From assembly GCF_900112065.1 (NCBI RefSeq), contig NZ_FOKE01000003.1:111632-175631 (forward strand): 64,000 bases of DNA. Reading direction: 5' to 3'. Below the pieces are notes generated by a model. The model had not been told where the DNA came from. It was given only the letters and a program-made list of their open reading frames with translations, and made no database searches. The translations under genes and the position numbers were made by a program. This document shows, one piece after another, positions 18,281 through 26,151 of this stretch (position 1 is the stretch's first letter; the number at the start of each line of letters is the position of its first letter). The DNA is from Cohnella sp. OV330 (GTDB lineage: Bacteria > Bacillota > Bacilli > Paenibacillales > Paenibacillaceae).

Positions 18281-18784
18281 ATGAAAAGACGGCTGACATA
18301 CGCAACTTTCCTATTCAGAAGAACGATTTTTGTCGCATTGATCCTCATTCTAATTCCGAATTATATCCAGAAGTGGACGATAGATAAGGACCGGGGAAAT
18401 AACGACTTGATCAAAGTGCTGCAAGCGGACGGCCCCGTTACAGAAATAACAGTCAACAAGAGCTTTCCGATCGACAAAGATACATTCACCGCCGATATCG
18501 TCTATGTGACGCCGAAACAAATCCAGGTGACTTATACGTTTCATACAAAACAGAAAAAGGGTGTCTGGTCTTTTCCGACGATGAGTCTGAAGCTCGTAAC
18601 GCCGGACGGTCAACAATTGCTCAGCCATAATGCGGGATCCGATGGCAACTCTTCGGGAGAGACAGGTTATATTTCATTCGATTTGCCCAATAAGCCGACC
18701 GATCGGGCGACGCTCATCTACGAACTCTATGATCGATACGGCCAAATAGAGATTCCTCTAAAGAAGGCTGGTGAGGGAGCGTGA
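18281..18784 (+). CDS. Membrane-anchored extracytoplasmic protein of unknown function
   Basis: 167 residues from the ATG at 18281 (GAGGGGAG upstream). One N-terminal membrane segment (residues ~11-26) is followed by an all-beta extracytoplasmic domain with strands such as FTADIVYVTPKQIQVTYTFH and TGYISFDLPNKP. This pattern resembles the DUF5643/DUF4179-type domains attached to anti-sigma or stress proteins in Bacillota, but there is no anti-sigma region here and I do not assign a function. The stop overlaps the GTG of the next gene (GTGA), so the two are translationally coupled. GC content is lower than in the flanking regions. Confidence 0.7.
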   Translation: MKRRLTYATFLFRRTIFVALILILIPNYIQKWTIDKDRGNNDLIKVLQADGPVTEITVNKSFPIDKDTFTADIVYVTPKQIQVTYTFHTKQKKGVWSFPTMSLKLVTPDGQQLLSHNAGSDGNSSGETGYISFDLPNKPTDRATLIYELYDRYGQIEIPLKKAGEGA

Positions 18785-19359
18785 ACCGAAAACTCATATT
18801 TGCGGGTTTCGAATGGATAGCCATTCTGCTACTGGTCTGGTTGGTCTTGCGAGAAGAGATCTTTACCCCTGGCAGCTCTACGCCCGAGCAGGCGCATCGG
18901 CTGTCGGAGAGCGGCTTTCATTATGGCCCTTCCAAGATCGTCCGCAAGGTGATGGTTCCTTACGACAAGCATCGGGTGATTTTCCTCGGTACTTATAAAG
19001 ATTGGTTTTCCGCGGACACCATCGTTAAGAAAAAGGGCGGATGGGTGGCTGGAGGAGGGGTTGCCGGCATCAAGATCGATCGCGACAAAGCGCTCTCTTA
19101 TAGCTGGGAAGGCAACTCCGTGTCTCCCTCACTCATGATATACAAATTTTTCGGATACGTATCCGACGACAGGGTAGCCACGGTGGAATTGCTCATGACG
19201 GATAAGGAGACGGGCAAGCTCGTGCCGATGCGCGAAGGCATTATGGATGATCGCATGTTCTTGTTTTTATGGGAAAGCAAACAAGGGAGTTCCACGTGGC
19301 AGGCCATTCGTGGCCTGGACAAGGAAGGCAATGTGTTGTATGAGCAGAATCTGAACTGA
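18781..19359 (+). CDS. Membrane-anchored protein of unknown function
   Basis: 192 residues from a GTG that overlaps the previous stop by 4 bp. One N-terminal membrane helix (FAGFEWIAILLLVWLVL) precedes a soluble extracytoplasmic domain of about 165 residues containing a Gly-rich turn (KKGGWVAGGGVAGIK) and alternating strands. I do not recognise the family. The coupling to the gene upstream and matching topology suggest that the two proteins act together at the outer face of the membrane. Confidence 0.7.
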   Translation: MNRKLIFAGFEWIAILLLVWLVLREEIFTPGSSTPEQAHRLSESGFHYGPSKIVRKVMVPYDKHRVIFLGTYKDWFSADTIVKKKGGWVAGGGVAGIKIDRDKALSYSWEGNSVSPSLMIYKFFGYVSDDRVATVELLMTDKETGKLVPMREGIMDDRMFLFLWESKQGSSTWQAIRGLDKEGNVLYEQNLN

Positions 19360-19407
19360 GGCGGTTCCTACAAGATAGATGGATATGATATTTCGTCACT
19401 ACAACAT

Positions 19408-19437
19408 TGCATAAGGCAAGCGTTGCCTTTCTATGCG
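19408..19437 (+). terminator. Terminator-like hairpin
   Basis: AAGGCAA (19413-19419) pairs with TTGCCTT (19423-19429), with an outer GCATA/TATGC pair and a short T-rich stretch. Confidence 0.55.
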
Positions 19438-19489
19438 GGGCGGACAAAACCGGATAAGCTGGTCGGCGTTAGGCGGTCGTAATTTTGTC

Positions 19490-19665
19490 GGACACACGAT
19501 CCTTTATTTCGGTAAAATCGCCCGTTTTCTCTCTCCCACGGACACAGGTTCCGCTATTCGTCGCTTTGGGTAACACAGAGTCCCTCTTTTTCTCAAATAA
19601 CGGCTCCTCAGTCCGGAACATCCGGCTTTGGACCGCAAACCTCAAAAATAGCGGCCGCTGAGTCC
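19490..19665. repeat. Cluster of four degenerate copies of a GGACACAGGxxCCGCTATT element, in both orientations
   Basis: Forward copies begin at 19490 (GGACACACGATCCTTTATTT) and 19540 (GGACACAGGTTCCGCTATTC). Inverted copies occupy 19594-19614 (ends CTCCTCAGTCC) and 19644-19665 (AATAGCGGCCGCTGAGTCC). Another forward copy is at 63713. These fill most of the 490-bp gap before the sensor kinase gene. No open frame there looks coding. Confidence 0.6.
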
Positions 19666-19759
19666 GCTCGGGGCCCCGCACGATCGTCTGCCGTCTTTGT
19701 TTCCAGGTGTTTAACGCAAAATCATAAAAATGTCCTTGTTAATCCCATAAAATGTACCT

Positions 19760-19789
19760 TTGACGAAATGGGAAGGGTCTTGGTATATT
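19760..19789 (+). promoter_or_regulatory. Sigma-A-type promoter of the YesM/YesN operon
   Basis: TTGACG at 19760-19765 and TATATT at 19784-19789 are separated by 18 bp. Transcription would start close to the cre-like site at 19794. Confidence 0.65.
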
Positions 19790-19793
19790 GGCG

Positions 19794-19807
19794 TGTAAAC
19801 GCATTCA
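19794..19807. promoter_or_regulatory. Candidate cre (CcpA) site
   Basis: TGTAAACGCATTCA matches the cre consensus TGWAANCGNTNWCA at all but one position. It lies 4 bp after the -10 box, a position where CcpA binding blocks initiation or clearance. Confidence 0.6.
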
Positions 19808-19852
19808 AACTTATGATAGTTGAACTTGCAACATTAAAGGGATGAACGAAGG

Positions 19853-21670
19853 ATGAAAAGTATCGGGCGGTTGAGCAAGGTTGCCTCCATCGTCAAAAAT
19901 ATGAAGCTCCAGAACAAATTAATGGCCAGCTTCCTGCTCGCCTGCGTCGTGCCGTTGATCGTCGTCAGCGTCCTTATTTTTCGCCAGTCCGCGGCCGGCC
20001 TTGAGGAGTCTTCCGAAGAATTCGCCGCCTTATATACGTCTCAGATCAGAACCTCGCTGAACGAATTCCTTAAGGAATACGACAAGGTGACGAAGTCGGT
20101 ATTGGTGGACAACGAGCTGATCTACAGCCTTGGAGACAAGCAAAGCAAGTCCATCGACGAACAAATCATTCAAAGCGTCGCGGTGCAGCGCCTGCTAATG
20201 CGGGTCGCCCTGCTAAAGCCGGAGATCGGCGCCGCGATGCTGATTAGCCGGGACAACGCCGTGTATCAGTATACGAACACGACGAGCAAAGTGAACGATA
20301 AAATGCTTTTGTCTCAAGCCTGGTTTAAACGGATAAGCAGCTCGGAGGATACCTTTTTTATAACGGGGCTGCATGACCGCGCTTACTATGAGGATAAAGG
20401 GGCAGGCGCGATCGTGACGGTGGGGCGGCTGCTGTACAGCTCCGACGGGGCTTATGCGGGCATCCTGCTGATCGATCTGGATCCCTTTTCGCTGCTGCCG
20501 CTGGACAACGACTTCGTGCTTGCCCGAAAAAAGTACGGGATGAGCGTCATCATCAGCAATCGGAAGCAGCAGATCGTCTATCATTCGGATGCGGCCAGCG
20601 GCCGGTTGTCCTGGGAGCAGGTGCTCGAGTCCGGCGCGGACGAAGTCAAGGACAACGGGACCAAGGACCGGATCGTCTTGACGGGAAGCACCGCGCAAGG
20701 CGAGCTGTCGATCAAGACCGAGATTCCCCGCGACAAGCTGCTGCAGAAGATCAACCGGATCAAGGGGACGACCCTGATCCTCATTCTGGCGAGCTGCCTG
20801 ATCGTCACCTTGATCTCGCTGGGCTTAAGCTATACGATCACGAAACCGGTCAAGGCGCTTCGCCGAAGCATGAAGCAGGCCGAGGTCGGCCAGTACCTGC
20901 CGATCGAGAAAAAGCAGGCGAACGACGAGATCGGCAGTCTCGTGAACAGCTACAACAAAATGATCGTCACGATCCGCACGCTGATCGAAGACGTGTACAT
21001 GGCGGAGATCAAGCAGAGACAAGCCAAATTTCTCGCGCTGCAGAATCAGATCAACCCGCACATGCTCTACAACACGCTCGAGTCCATTCGCATGAAGGCG
21101 CTCATGAAGGACGACGACGAGACCGCCGACATGATCAAGATTCTGGCCCGCATGTTCCGGATCGCGCTGGGCAAGGAGGGACATTCGCATTCGATTCGGA
21201 CCGAGCTGGAGTATACGGTCTATTATTTGCAGCTGCAAAATATACGGTTCGACAACATGTTCAAGCTCGACATCGACATCCCGGACGACATGCTGGACAG
21301 CCGCCTAATCCCGCTTATTTTCCAGCCGATCGTAGAGAACAGCATCAATCATGGCTTCGAAGGCTACAGCCGGACGATTCATATCGAGATCCGGGGAAGC
21401 TGGACGGAGACAGGCCATATTCGGATTCGTATCTCGGACGACGGGAGCGGCATGACGTCGGACAAGCTGGCGGAGCTGCGGGCGCTCGTGGAAGGCGCGG
21501 GTACGGAAAAGTCCAGGCTCGAGCCTGAGGACGAACCGTCGAGCAAAGGGCTCGGCCTGAAAAATATCGCGGAGCGGATCAAGCTTCAATACGGCGAGCC
21601 GTACGGCTTGAAGCTGGACTCCGATCTAAACAGCGGGACCACCATCGAGATTTTAATCCCGAGGAACTGA
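19853..21670 (+). CDS. YesM-type sensor histidine kinase
   Basis: 605 residues. Membrane segments at about residues 24-44 and 300-322 flank a large extracytoplasmic dCache-like sensor region. HAMP (about 325-378) is followed by the His_kinase domain with the phospho-acceptor in QNQINPHMLYNTLES (His about 402; this family usually has NPHFLYN). HATPase_c has the N-box ENSINHGF, the G1 box DDGSGM and KGLGLKNI. It autophosphorylates in response to a carbohydrate-related signal and passes the phosphate to the AraC-type regulator 42 bp downstream. The promoter carries a candidate cre site, so the sensing system itself appears to be catabolite-repressed. Confidence 0.92.
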   Translation: MKSIGRLSKVASIVKNMKLQNKLMASFLLACVVPLIVVSVLIFRQSAAGLEESSEEFAALYTSQIRTSLNEFLKEYDKVTKSVLVDNELIYSLGDKQSKSIDEQIIQSVAVQRLLMRVALLKPEIGAAMLISRDNAVYQYTNTTSKVNDKMLLSQAWFKRISSSEDTFFITGLHDRAYYEDKGAGAIVTVGRLLYSSDGAYAGILLIDLDPFSLLPLDNDFVLARKKYGMSVIISNRKQQIVYHSDAASGRLSWEQVLESGADEVKDNGTKDRIVLTGSTAQGELSIKTEIPRDKLLQKINRIKGTTLILILASCLIVTLISLGLSYTITKPVKALRRSMKQAEVGQYLPIEKKQANDEIGSLVNSYNKMIVTIRTLIEDVYMAEIKQRQAKFLALQNQINPHMLYNTLESIRMKALMKDDDETADMIKILARMFRIALGKEGHSHSIRTELEYTVYYLQLQNIRFDNMFKLDIDIPDDMLDSRLIPLIFQPIVENSINHGFEGYSRTIHIEIRGSWTETGHIRIRISDDGSGMTSDKLAELRALVEGAGTEKSRLEPEDEPSSKGLGLKNIAERIKLQYGEPYGLKLDSDLNSGTTIEILIPRN

Positions 21671-21712
21671 CGTGTGAAGATGACGACGCGAAACGGAAAG
21701 GAGCGATAGCGC

Positions 21713-22492
21713 GTGAACATCGTGCTGGTGGACGACGAAAAAGGCATCGTGGCGGGACTCCAAAAAATGATCGGCCGCCATATTCCGGAATGCGAAGTGA
21801 CCGATGTCGCCTACAACGGCATCGAAGGCTACGAGCTCATTCATCGGCTGCGCCCGGATATCGCGATTACGGATATTCGCATGCCGCTGTCCGACGGCCT
21901 GGATATGATCAAGAAGCTGATCGAAGCGGGCAGTACGACGAAGTTCATTTTGCTGAGCGGCTATGCAGACTTCGAATATGCGCGCCAGGCGATGCAGCTG
22001 GGCGTTCGGTTCTATATCAACAAGCCCGTCGAGGAGGAGGAGCTGCGCGACTGCGTACGCCAGGTCATGGCCTCGATCAGCGCGGAGCGGGACAAGCTGC
22101 GGGAAATGGACGCGCTCAAGCAGGAGGCGCGCCAGCGCAATCAGGAGAGCGAATTGCCGCCGCAGAAAAAGGATCTGATCGCCGAGATCAAGGCTTACGT
22201 CGCGGCGAACTTCGATCAGCCGATCAGCCTTGCCGATCTGTCTTCGCGTTTTTATATCAGCCCGATCTATTTGAGCCAGATCTTTAAGCAGAAAACAGGG
22301 GAGACCTATGTGAACTTTTTGGCGAAGGTCCGGATCGGCAAAGCGAAGGAGCTGCTGGAGCGGACCGATCTGAAGGTATACGAAATATGCCAGCGCGTCG
22401 GATATTCGGACACCCAGTATTTTGCGCGGCTGTTCGAGAAATGGACCGGCTTAAAGCCCACGGAATACCGCAAGCGGCAGCCTGATGTTTGA
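21713..22492 (+). CDS. YesN-type response regulator (REC + AraC HTH)
   Basis: 259 residues from a GTG with AAAGGAG upstream. The receiver domain has the acidic pair DD at 7-8, phospho-acceptor Asp54 (ITDIRMP) and the conserved Lys in INKPVEE. A short linker leads directly into two AraC helix-turn-helix motifs (ISLADLSSRFYISPIYLSQIFKQKTGE and VYEICQRVGYSDTQYFARLFEKWTG). It is about half the length of typical YesN proteins because the long middle region is missing. It is the cognate regulator of the upstream kinase and likely activates the transporter operon that begins 150 bp downstream. Confidence 0.92.
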   Translation: MNIVLVDDEKGIVAGLQKMIGRHIPECEVTDVAYNGIEGYELIHRLRPDIAITDIRMPLSDGLDMIKKLIEAGSTTKFILLSGYADFEYARQAMQLGVRFYINKPVEEEELRDCVRQVMASISAERDKLREMDALKQEARQRNQESELPPQKKDLIAEIKAYVAANFDQPISLADLSSRFYISPIYLSQIFKQKTGETYVNFLAKVRIGKAKELLERTDLKVYEICQRVGYSDTQYFARLFEKWTGLKPTEYRKRQPDV

Positions 22493-22498
22493 CCTTTC

Positions 22499-22530
22499 AA
22501 CCACTCCATGCGGGGTGGTTTTCTTTTTTT
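22499..22530 (+). terminator. Rho-independent terminator after the two-component pair
   Basis: AACCACTCC pairs with GGGGTGGTT around ATGC and is followed by TTCTTTTTTT. Confidence 0.88.
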
Positions 22531-22571
22531 AATCCTAAAAAATGCCCCTGTTTAACCTTGATTCTGTCCGA

Positions 22572-22600
22572 TTGAGGCAAATCGCCGCCGCGGATATCAT
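22572..22600 (+). promoter_or_regulatory. Promoter of the sugar importer operon
   Basis: TTGAGG (22572-22577) and TATCAT (22595-22600) are spaced by 17 bp, just upstream of a cre-like site. Confidence 0.5.
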
Positions 22601-22605
22601 TGATT

Positions 22606-22619
22606 TGTAAGCGAATTCA
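22606..22619. promoter_or_regulatory. Candidate cre (CcpA) site
   Basis: TGTAAGCGAATTCA matches the cre consensus at 13 of 14 positions, with the mismatch at the same base as the site at 19794. It lies 5 bp after the -10 box. Confidence 0.6.
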
Positions 22620-22643
22620 AGTCAGGAGCAAGGAGGGGCAAGG

Positions 22644-23549
22644 TTGAGAACAGCCGCACTGCAACGGATGAAAGTGTATTGGCCGCTGTACGCCATGGCG
22701 ATACCCGGAATCGTTTTTCTGATCCTATTCAAATACATTCCGCTGGCGGGCGCCGTAATCGCATTCAAGGATTACTCCGTTTTCAAAGGATTCGTCGACA
22801 GTCCCTGGGTGGGCTTCAAGCATTTCGAAACGTTGATTCATCATCCCGATTTCGCCCGCGTATTCGGCAACACCATGATACTGGGACTGCTCAAAATCGT
22901 GCTGGTGTTCCCGGTGCCGGTGCTGCTGGCGCTGATGATCAACGAGATCCGCAAGTCCGCGTTGAAAAAGGGCGTGCAAACCGCGCTCTACATTCCGCAC
23001 TTTTTGTCCTGGGTCATCGTATCCGGCATCGTCTTCGACTTTTTCTCGCTGAGCGGACTGTTCAACGTCGTCCTCGGATGGTTCGGGCACGAGCCCGTGC
23101 TGGCGATGCAAGAGAGTGGGTACTTCCGCGTCATCTACGTCATCACCTCCATCTGGAGAGACGCGGGGTGGGGAACGGTCGTCTACATGGCCGCGATCAG
23201 CGCGATCGACCCCCAGCTGTACGAATCGGCGATGATCGACGGCGCATCAAAGGTGCGGCAGATTCGCCACATTACGTTCCCGCTGCTCCTGCCGACCGTC
23301 CTGGTGCTGTTTCTCCTCGAGATCGGCAACTTCCTAGACCTCGGCTTCGACCAGGTGTTCAACCTGCTCACGCCGATGACCTACAGCGCCGGCGACATTC
23401 TGGACACGTACGTCTTCCGGACCGGCATCCAGCAGGCGCAGTACAGCTTTGCCACCGCCGTCGGGTTGTTCCAATCGGTCATCGGATTTATCCTCGTGTT
23501 CGTCTTTAACCGGTTGTCCAGAAAAGTATCGGATGGGGGGCTCTGGTAA
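22644..23549 (+). CDS. ABC sugar importer permease, LplB type
   Basis: 301 residues from a TTG with AGGAGGGG upstream. Six membrane segments are predicted, with the cytoplasmic EAA loop at YESAMIDGASKVRQIRHITFPLL (the ATPase contact). It belongs to the LplB/YteP group, which carries oligosaccharides. It is the first gene of a three-gene importer (two permeases and a binding protein). No ATPase gene is present, so a shared ATPase of the MsmX type encoded elsewhere must power it. Confidence 0.9.
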   Translation: MRTAALQRMKVYWPLYAMAIPGIVFLILFKYIPLAGAVIAFKDYSVFKGFVDSPWVGFKHFETLIHHPDFARVFGNTMILGLLKIVLVFPVPVLLALMINEIRKSALKKGVQTALYIPHFLSWVIVSGIVFDFFSLSGLFNVVLGWFGHEPVLAMQESGYFRVIYVITSIWRDAGWGTVVYMAAISAIDPQLYESAMIDGASKVRQIRHITFPLLLPTVLVLFLLEIGNFLDLGFDQVFNLLTPMTYSAGDILDTYVFRTGIQQAQYSFATAVGLFQSVIGFILVFVFNRLSRKVSDGGLW

Positions 23550-23551
23550 AC

Positions 23552-24421
23552 GTGTTCGAATCGCGAAGCGAAAAAGTATTCGTGACCGCCGTGACCGCGC
23601 TGCTCATCCTGTTGTCGGTCCTCGCGCTGATCCCGCTCTTGTCCGTCGTCGCCACGTCGCTGAGCTCCAAAAGCGCCGTCGACATGAACCTCGTCACCCT
23701 TTGGCCCAAGCAGCTGACCCTGGACTCATGGCGCTACATCATCGATCGGCCGGACCTCTGGCGGTCGTTCGCCCTGACGCTCGGCTCGACGCTGATCGGC
23801 ACCGTGCTGGCGCTGCTGATGACGGCGCTGCTCGCCTACCCGCTGTCAAAGCCGGAGTTCCGCTGGGGGGGCGTCGTGATGATCGCCGTCGTCGTCGCGA
23901 TGATCTTCAAGGCGCCGATCGTCCCGTATTTTCTTACCTTGCGAGGGCTCGGCCTCTATAACAACCCGTTGGTCCTGATCGTGCCGCATGTGCTGAACCC
24001 GTTTAACCTCATTATCATGCGAACGTTCTTCAAGCAGTTTTCCAAGGAATTGGAGGAGGCGGCTTTCCTGGAGGGCTGCGGGTACTTCCGGATGCTGTTC
24101 CAATTCGTGCTCCCGCTGTCCAAAGCCGTACTGGCGACGCTGGCCTTATTCTACGGCGTCGTGCTGTGGAATCAGTTCCAGCATCCGCTCCTGTTCCTGC
24201 AAAATCCGGATTGGTTCCCGCTTCAGATCAAGATCCGGCAGTTCATCACCGACGATAACGTCATCATGTCGGGGGCGGTGTCGTCAGCCGATCTGAACTA
24301 TAATGAACGGACGCTGAGAGCCGTCACCGTCATCTTCGCCATCATCCCGATCGTCGCGGCGTATCCGTTTTTGCAGAAGTACTTTGTCAAAGGGGCCATG
24401 ATCGGCTCGGTTAAAGGGTAG
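23552..24421 (+). CDS. ABC sugar importer permease, LplC/YtcP type
   Basis: 289 residues starting at a GTG 2 bp after the previous stop. It has six predicted membrane helices and the EAA loop (ELEEAAFLEGCGYFRMLFQFVLPLS). It forms the second half of the membrane channel with the upstream permease. The C-terminal YPFLQKYFVKGAMIGSVKG is the usual end of this family. Translation is probably coupled to the preceding gene. Confidence 0.92.
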   Translation: MFESRSEKVFVTAVTALLILLSVLALIPLLSVVATSLSSKSAVDMNLVTLWPKQLTLDSWRYIIDRPDLWRSFALTLGSTLIGTVLALLMTALLAYPLSKPEFRWGGVVMIAVVVAMIFKAPIVPYFLTLRGLGLYNNPLVLIVPHVLNPFNLIIMRTFFKQFSKELEEAAFLEGCGYFRMLFQFVLPLSKAVLATLALFYGVVLWNQFQHPLLFLQNPDWFPLQIKIRQFITDDNVIMSGAVSSADLNYNERTLRAVTVIFAIIPIVAAYPFLQKYFVKGAMIGSVKG

Positions 24422-24428
24422 AATATTC

Positions 24429-24457
24429 CTTTAGGTTTAGCGGCTAATCGCCTAAAC
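24429..24457 (+). promoter_or_regulatory. Intercistronic stem-loop between permease and binding-protein genes
   Basis: TTTAGG and CCTAAA enclose a smaller TTAG-CGG-CTAA stem. There is no T-tract, so it more likely protects or processes the mRNA than ends it. Confidence 0.45.
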
Positions 24458-24494
24458 ATATCATTTCCGCATTCATTTTAAGGGGGAGCAACAC

Positions 24495-26078
24495 ATGAAG
24501 ATGAAAAAGATGGGGCTGCTGTCGGCGGCCGCGCTGCTGGCGGTCGTCACTGCAACCGGTTGCAGCGGAAGCTCGAATTCCGCCGAGGGAACTTCTTCGC
24601 CTGCCGCGCAGAGCCAAGCGGGCAGCGATACGGACGTCGTCGATATCGAAGTGTGGGGAACGAACATCGGCTACAAGCCGGTCGAAAAGGGCAGCAAGCT
24701 GTACGAGCTGTACAAGAAGAAGCTGGGCGTCGGCGTCATCAACCCGTACGTGGAATGGAACGGCGGCACCAACTACCTGAACCAGCTGAACTTGAAGATC
24801 GCCGCGAACGAGATGCCGGATATGTTCACGCCGCAGCAGGGCATCGAGGACAGCCTGGCCAAAAACGGCGCGATCGCCGATTTGACCGACCTGCTGCCCA
24901 AGTACGCGCCGAACGTGCTGGCGGTCATTCCGGAGGAGATGTGGGACATCGTCAAGGCGAACGATCCGACCGGCCAAGGACGGATCTACTACATTCCCGG
25001 CTCGGTCGATTACGGCAGGTACGCCGGCATGATCCGCCAGGATTGGCTCGACAAGGTGGGCCTCACGATGCCGACGACCCAGAACGAATACGTGAAGGTG
25101 CTCGAGGCGTTCCGGGACAAGGATCCGAACGGCAATGGGCAGAAGGACGAGCTGCCTACGGGCGGCCGCCAGGAAGCGCGCTGGATGGACCACTTGTTCG
25201 CGATGTATGGCGTCGCGATGTTCGAAGGCTATCCGGACTGGGATCTGTACGACGGCCAGCTGACGTATTCCGCGGTGACGCCGAACATGAAAGCCGCCTT
25301 GGCGTTCATCGCCAAGCTGTACAAGGACGGACTGATGGATCCGGAAACGCTGCTGAACGACAAAGCCAAGTGGGACGGCAAGATCACGTCCAACAAAGCG
25401 GGCAACTACTTCCACTGGGTCGAGCAACTGAATCTCAACCTGGAAAATCTGCAGAAGAACACGGGCGTGAAGGCGCAATTTTCCGTCCTGCCCGTTCCTA
25501 AGGTCGAAGGCTACGATGGCTTCTACACGTGGAAGCGCGTCGGTCCGCCGCAATGGGTCGTCAAAAACAACAAGGACGAGAAAAAGCTGATGGCGACGTT
25601 GAAGCTGCTGAACAACATGTACGACAAGAAGAACTGGAAGGACCTGTACCTCGGCGTGGAGGGCATGCACTATACGATGAAGGACGGCAAGGCCGTCAAG
25701 CTGCCGGACGACAAGAGCACCCAGGAAAATCAAATCCTGAATCCGTACTCCAGCTCGGCTACGCTTGAGTTCACGACCGATCTGTTCAACAGCACCGCGT
25801 CCGAAGACAGCAAGTGGATCGCCGATCAGGTAACTGCGAACATGCAGGAAGCGCAAAAATACGCCAAGGTCATCGCCGGCGACGGCATGCCGGCCAGCGT
25901 CTATGAAGGCTATGCGGATATCAACAACCGCACGCTGTTCATCGAATACGCCAGCAAGATCATTCTCGGCAAATATCCGATCGACAAGTTCGACGAATTC
26001 GTGGAGAAGTGGAACAAGTCCGGCGGCGAAGAAGTGACGAAGCGCGCGAGAGCGTGGTACGACAAAGTGAAGAAGTAA
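24495..26078 (+). CDS. Sugar-binding lipoprotein of ABC importer, LplA type
   Basis: 527 residues. It has a lipoprotein signal peptide with lipobox ATGC (Cys at about residue 23), then a Ser/Ala-rich linker and a two-lobed periplasmic-binding-type fold of the large LplA family. That family handles oligosaccharides, often pectin- or xylan-derived. The hinge region includes DWLDKVGLTMPTTQNEYVKVLEAFRDKDPNGNGQKDE, the calcium-loop-like feature common in this family. It is anchored on the outer face of the membrane and delivers substrate to the two permeases. It is likely the most strongly expressed gene of the operon. Confidence 0.92.
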   Translation: MKMKKMGLLSAAALLAVVTATGCSGSSNSAEGTSSPAAQSQAGSDTDVVDIEVWGTNIGYKPVEKGSKLYELYKKKLGVGVINPYVEWNGGTNYLNQLNLKIAANEMPDMFTPQQGIEDSLAKNGAIADLTDLLPKYAPNVLAVIPEEMWDIVKANDPTGQGRIYYIPGSVDYGRYAGMIRQDWLDKVGLTMPTTQNEYVKVLEAFRDKDPNGNGQKDELPTGGRQEARWMDHLFAMYGVAMFEGYPDWDLYDGQLTYSAVTPNMKAALAFIAKLYKDGLMDPETLLNDKAKWDGKITSNKAGNYFHWVEQLNLNLENLQKNTGVKAQFSVLPVPKVEGYDGFYTWKRVGPPQWVVKNNKDEKKLMATLKLLNNMYDKKNWKDLYLGVEGMHYTMKDGKAVKLPDDKSTQENQILNPYSSSATLEFTTDLFNSTASEDSKWIADQVTANMQEAQKYAKVIAGDGMPASVYEGYADINNRTLFIEYASKIILGKYPIDKFDEFVEKWNKSGGEEVTKRARAWYDKVKK

Positions 26079-26093
26079 TTCGTTTGCAGGTGG

Positions 26094-26130
26094 TCCGCCC
26101 GGCTCGATAACGGGCGGACTCTTTTTATTA
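26094..26130 (+). terminator. Rho-independent terminator after binding-protein gene
   Basis: GTCCGCCCG pairs with CGGGCGGAC around a 9-nt loop and is followed by TCTTTTTATT. Read-through to the downstream glycosidase gene is possible. Confidence 0.85.
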
Positions 26131-26151
26131 GGGGGAGCAGGGGGTTATCAC

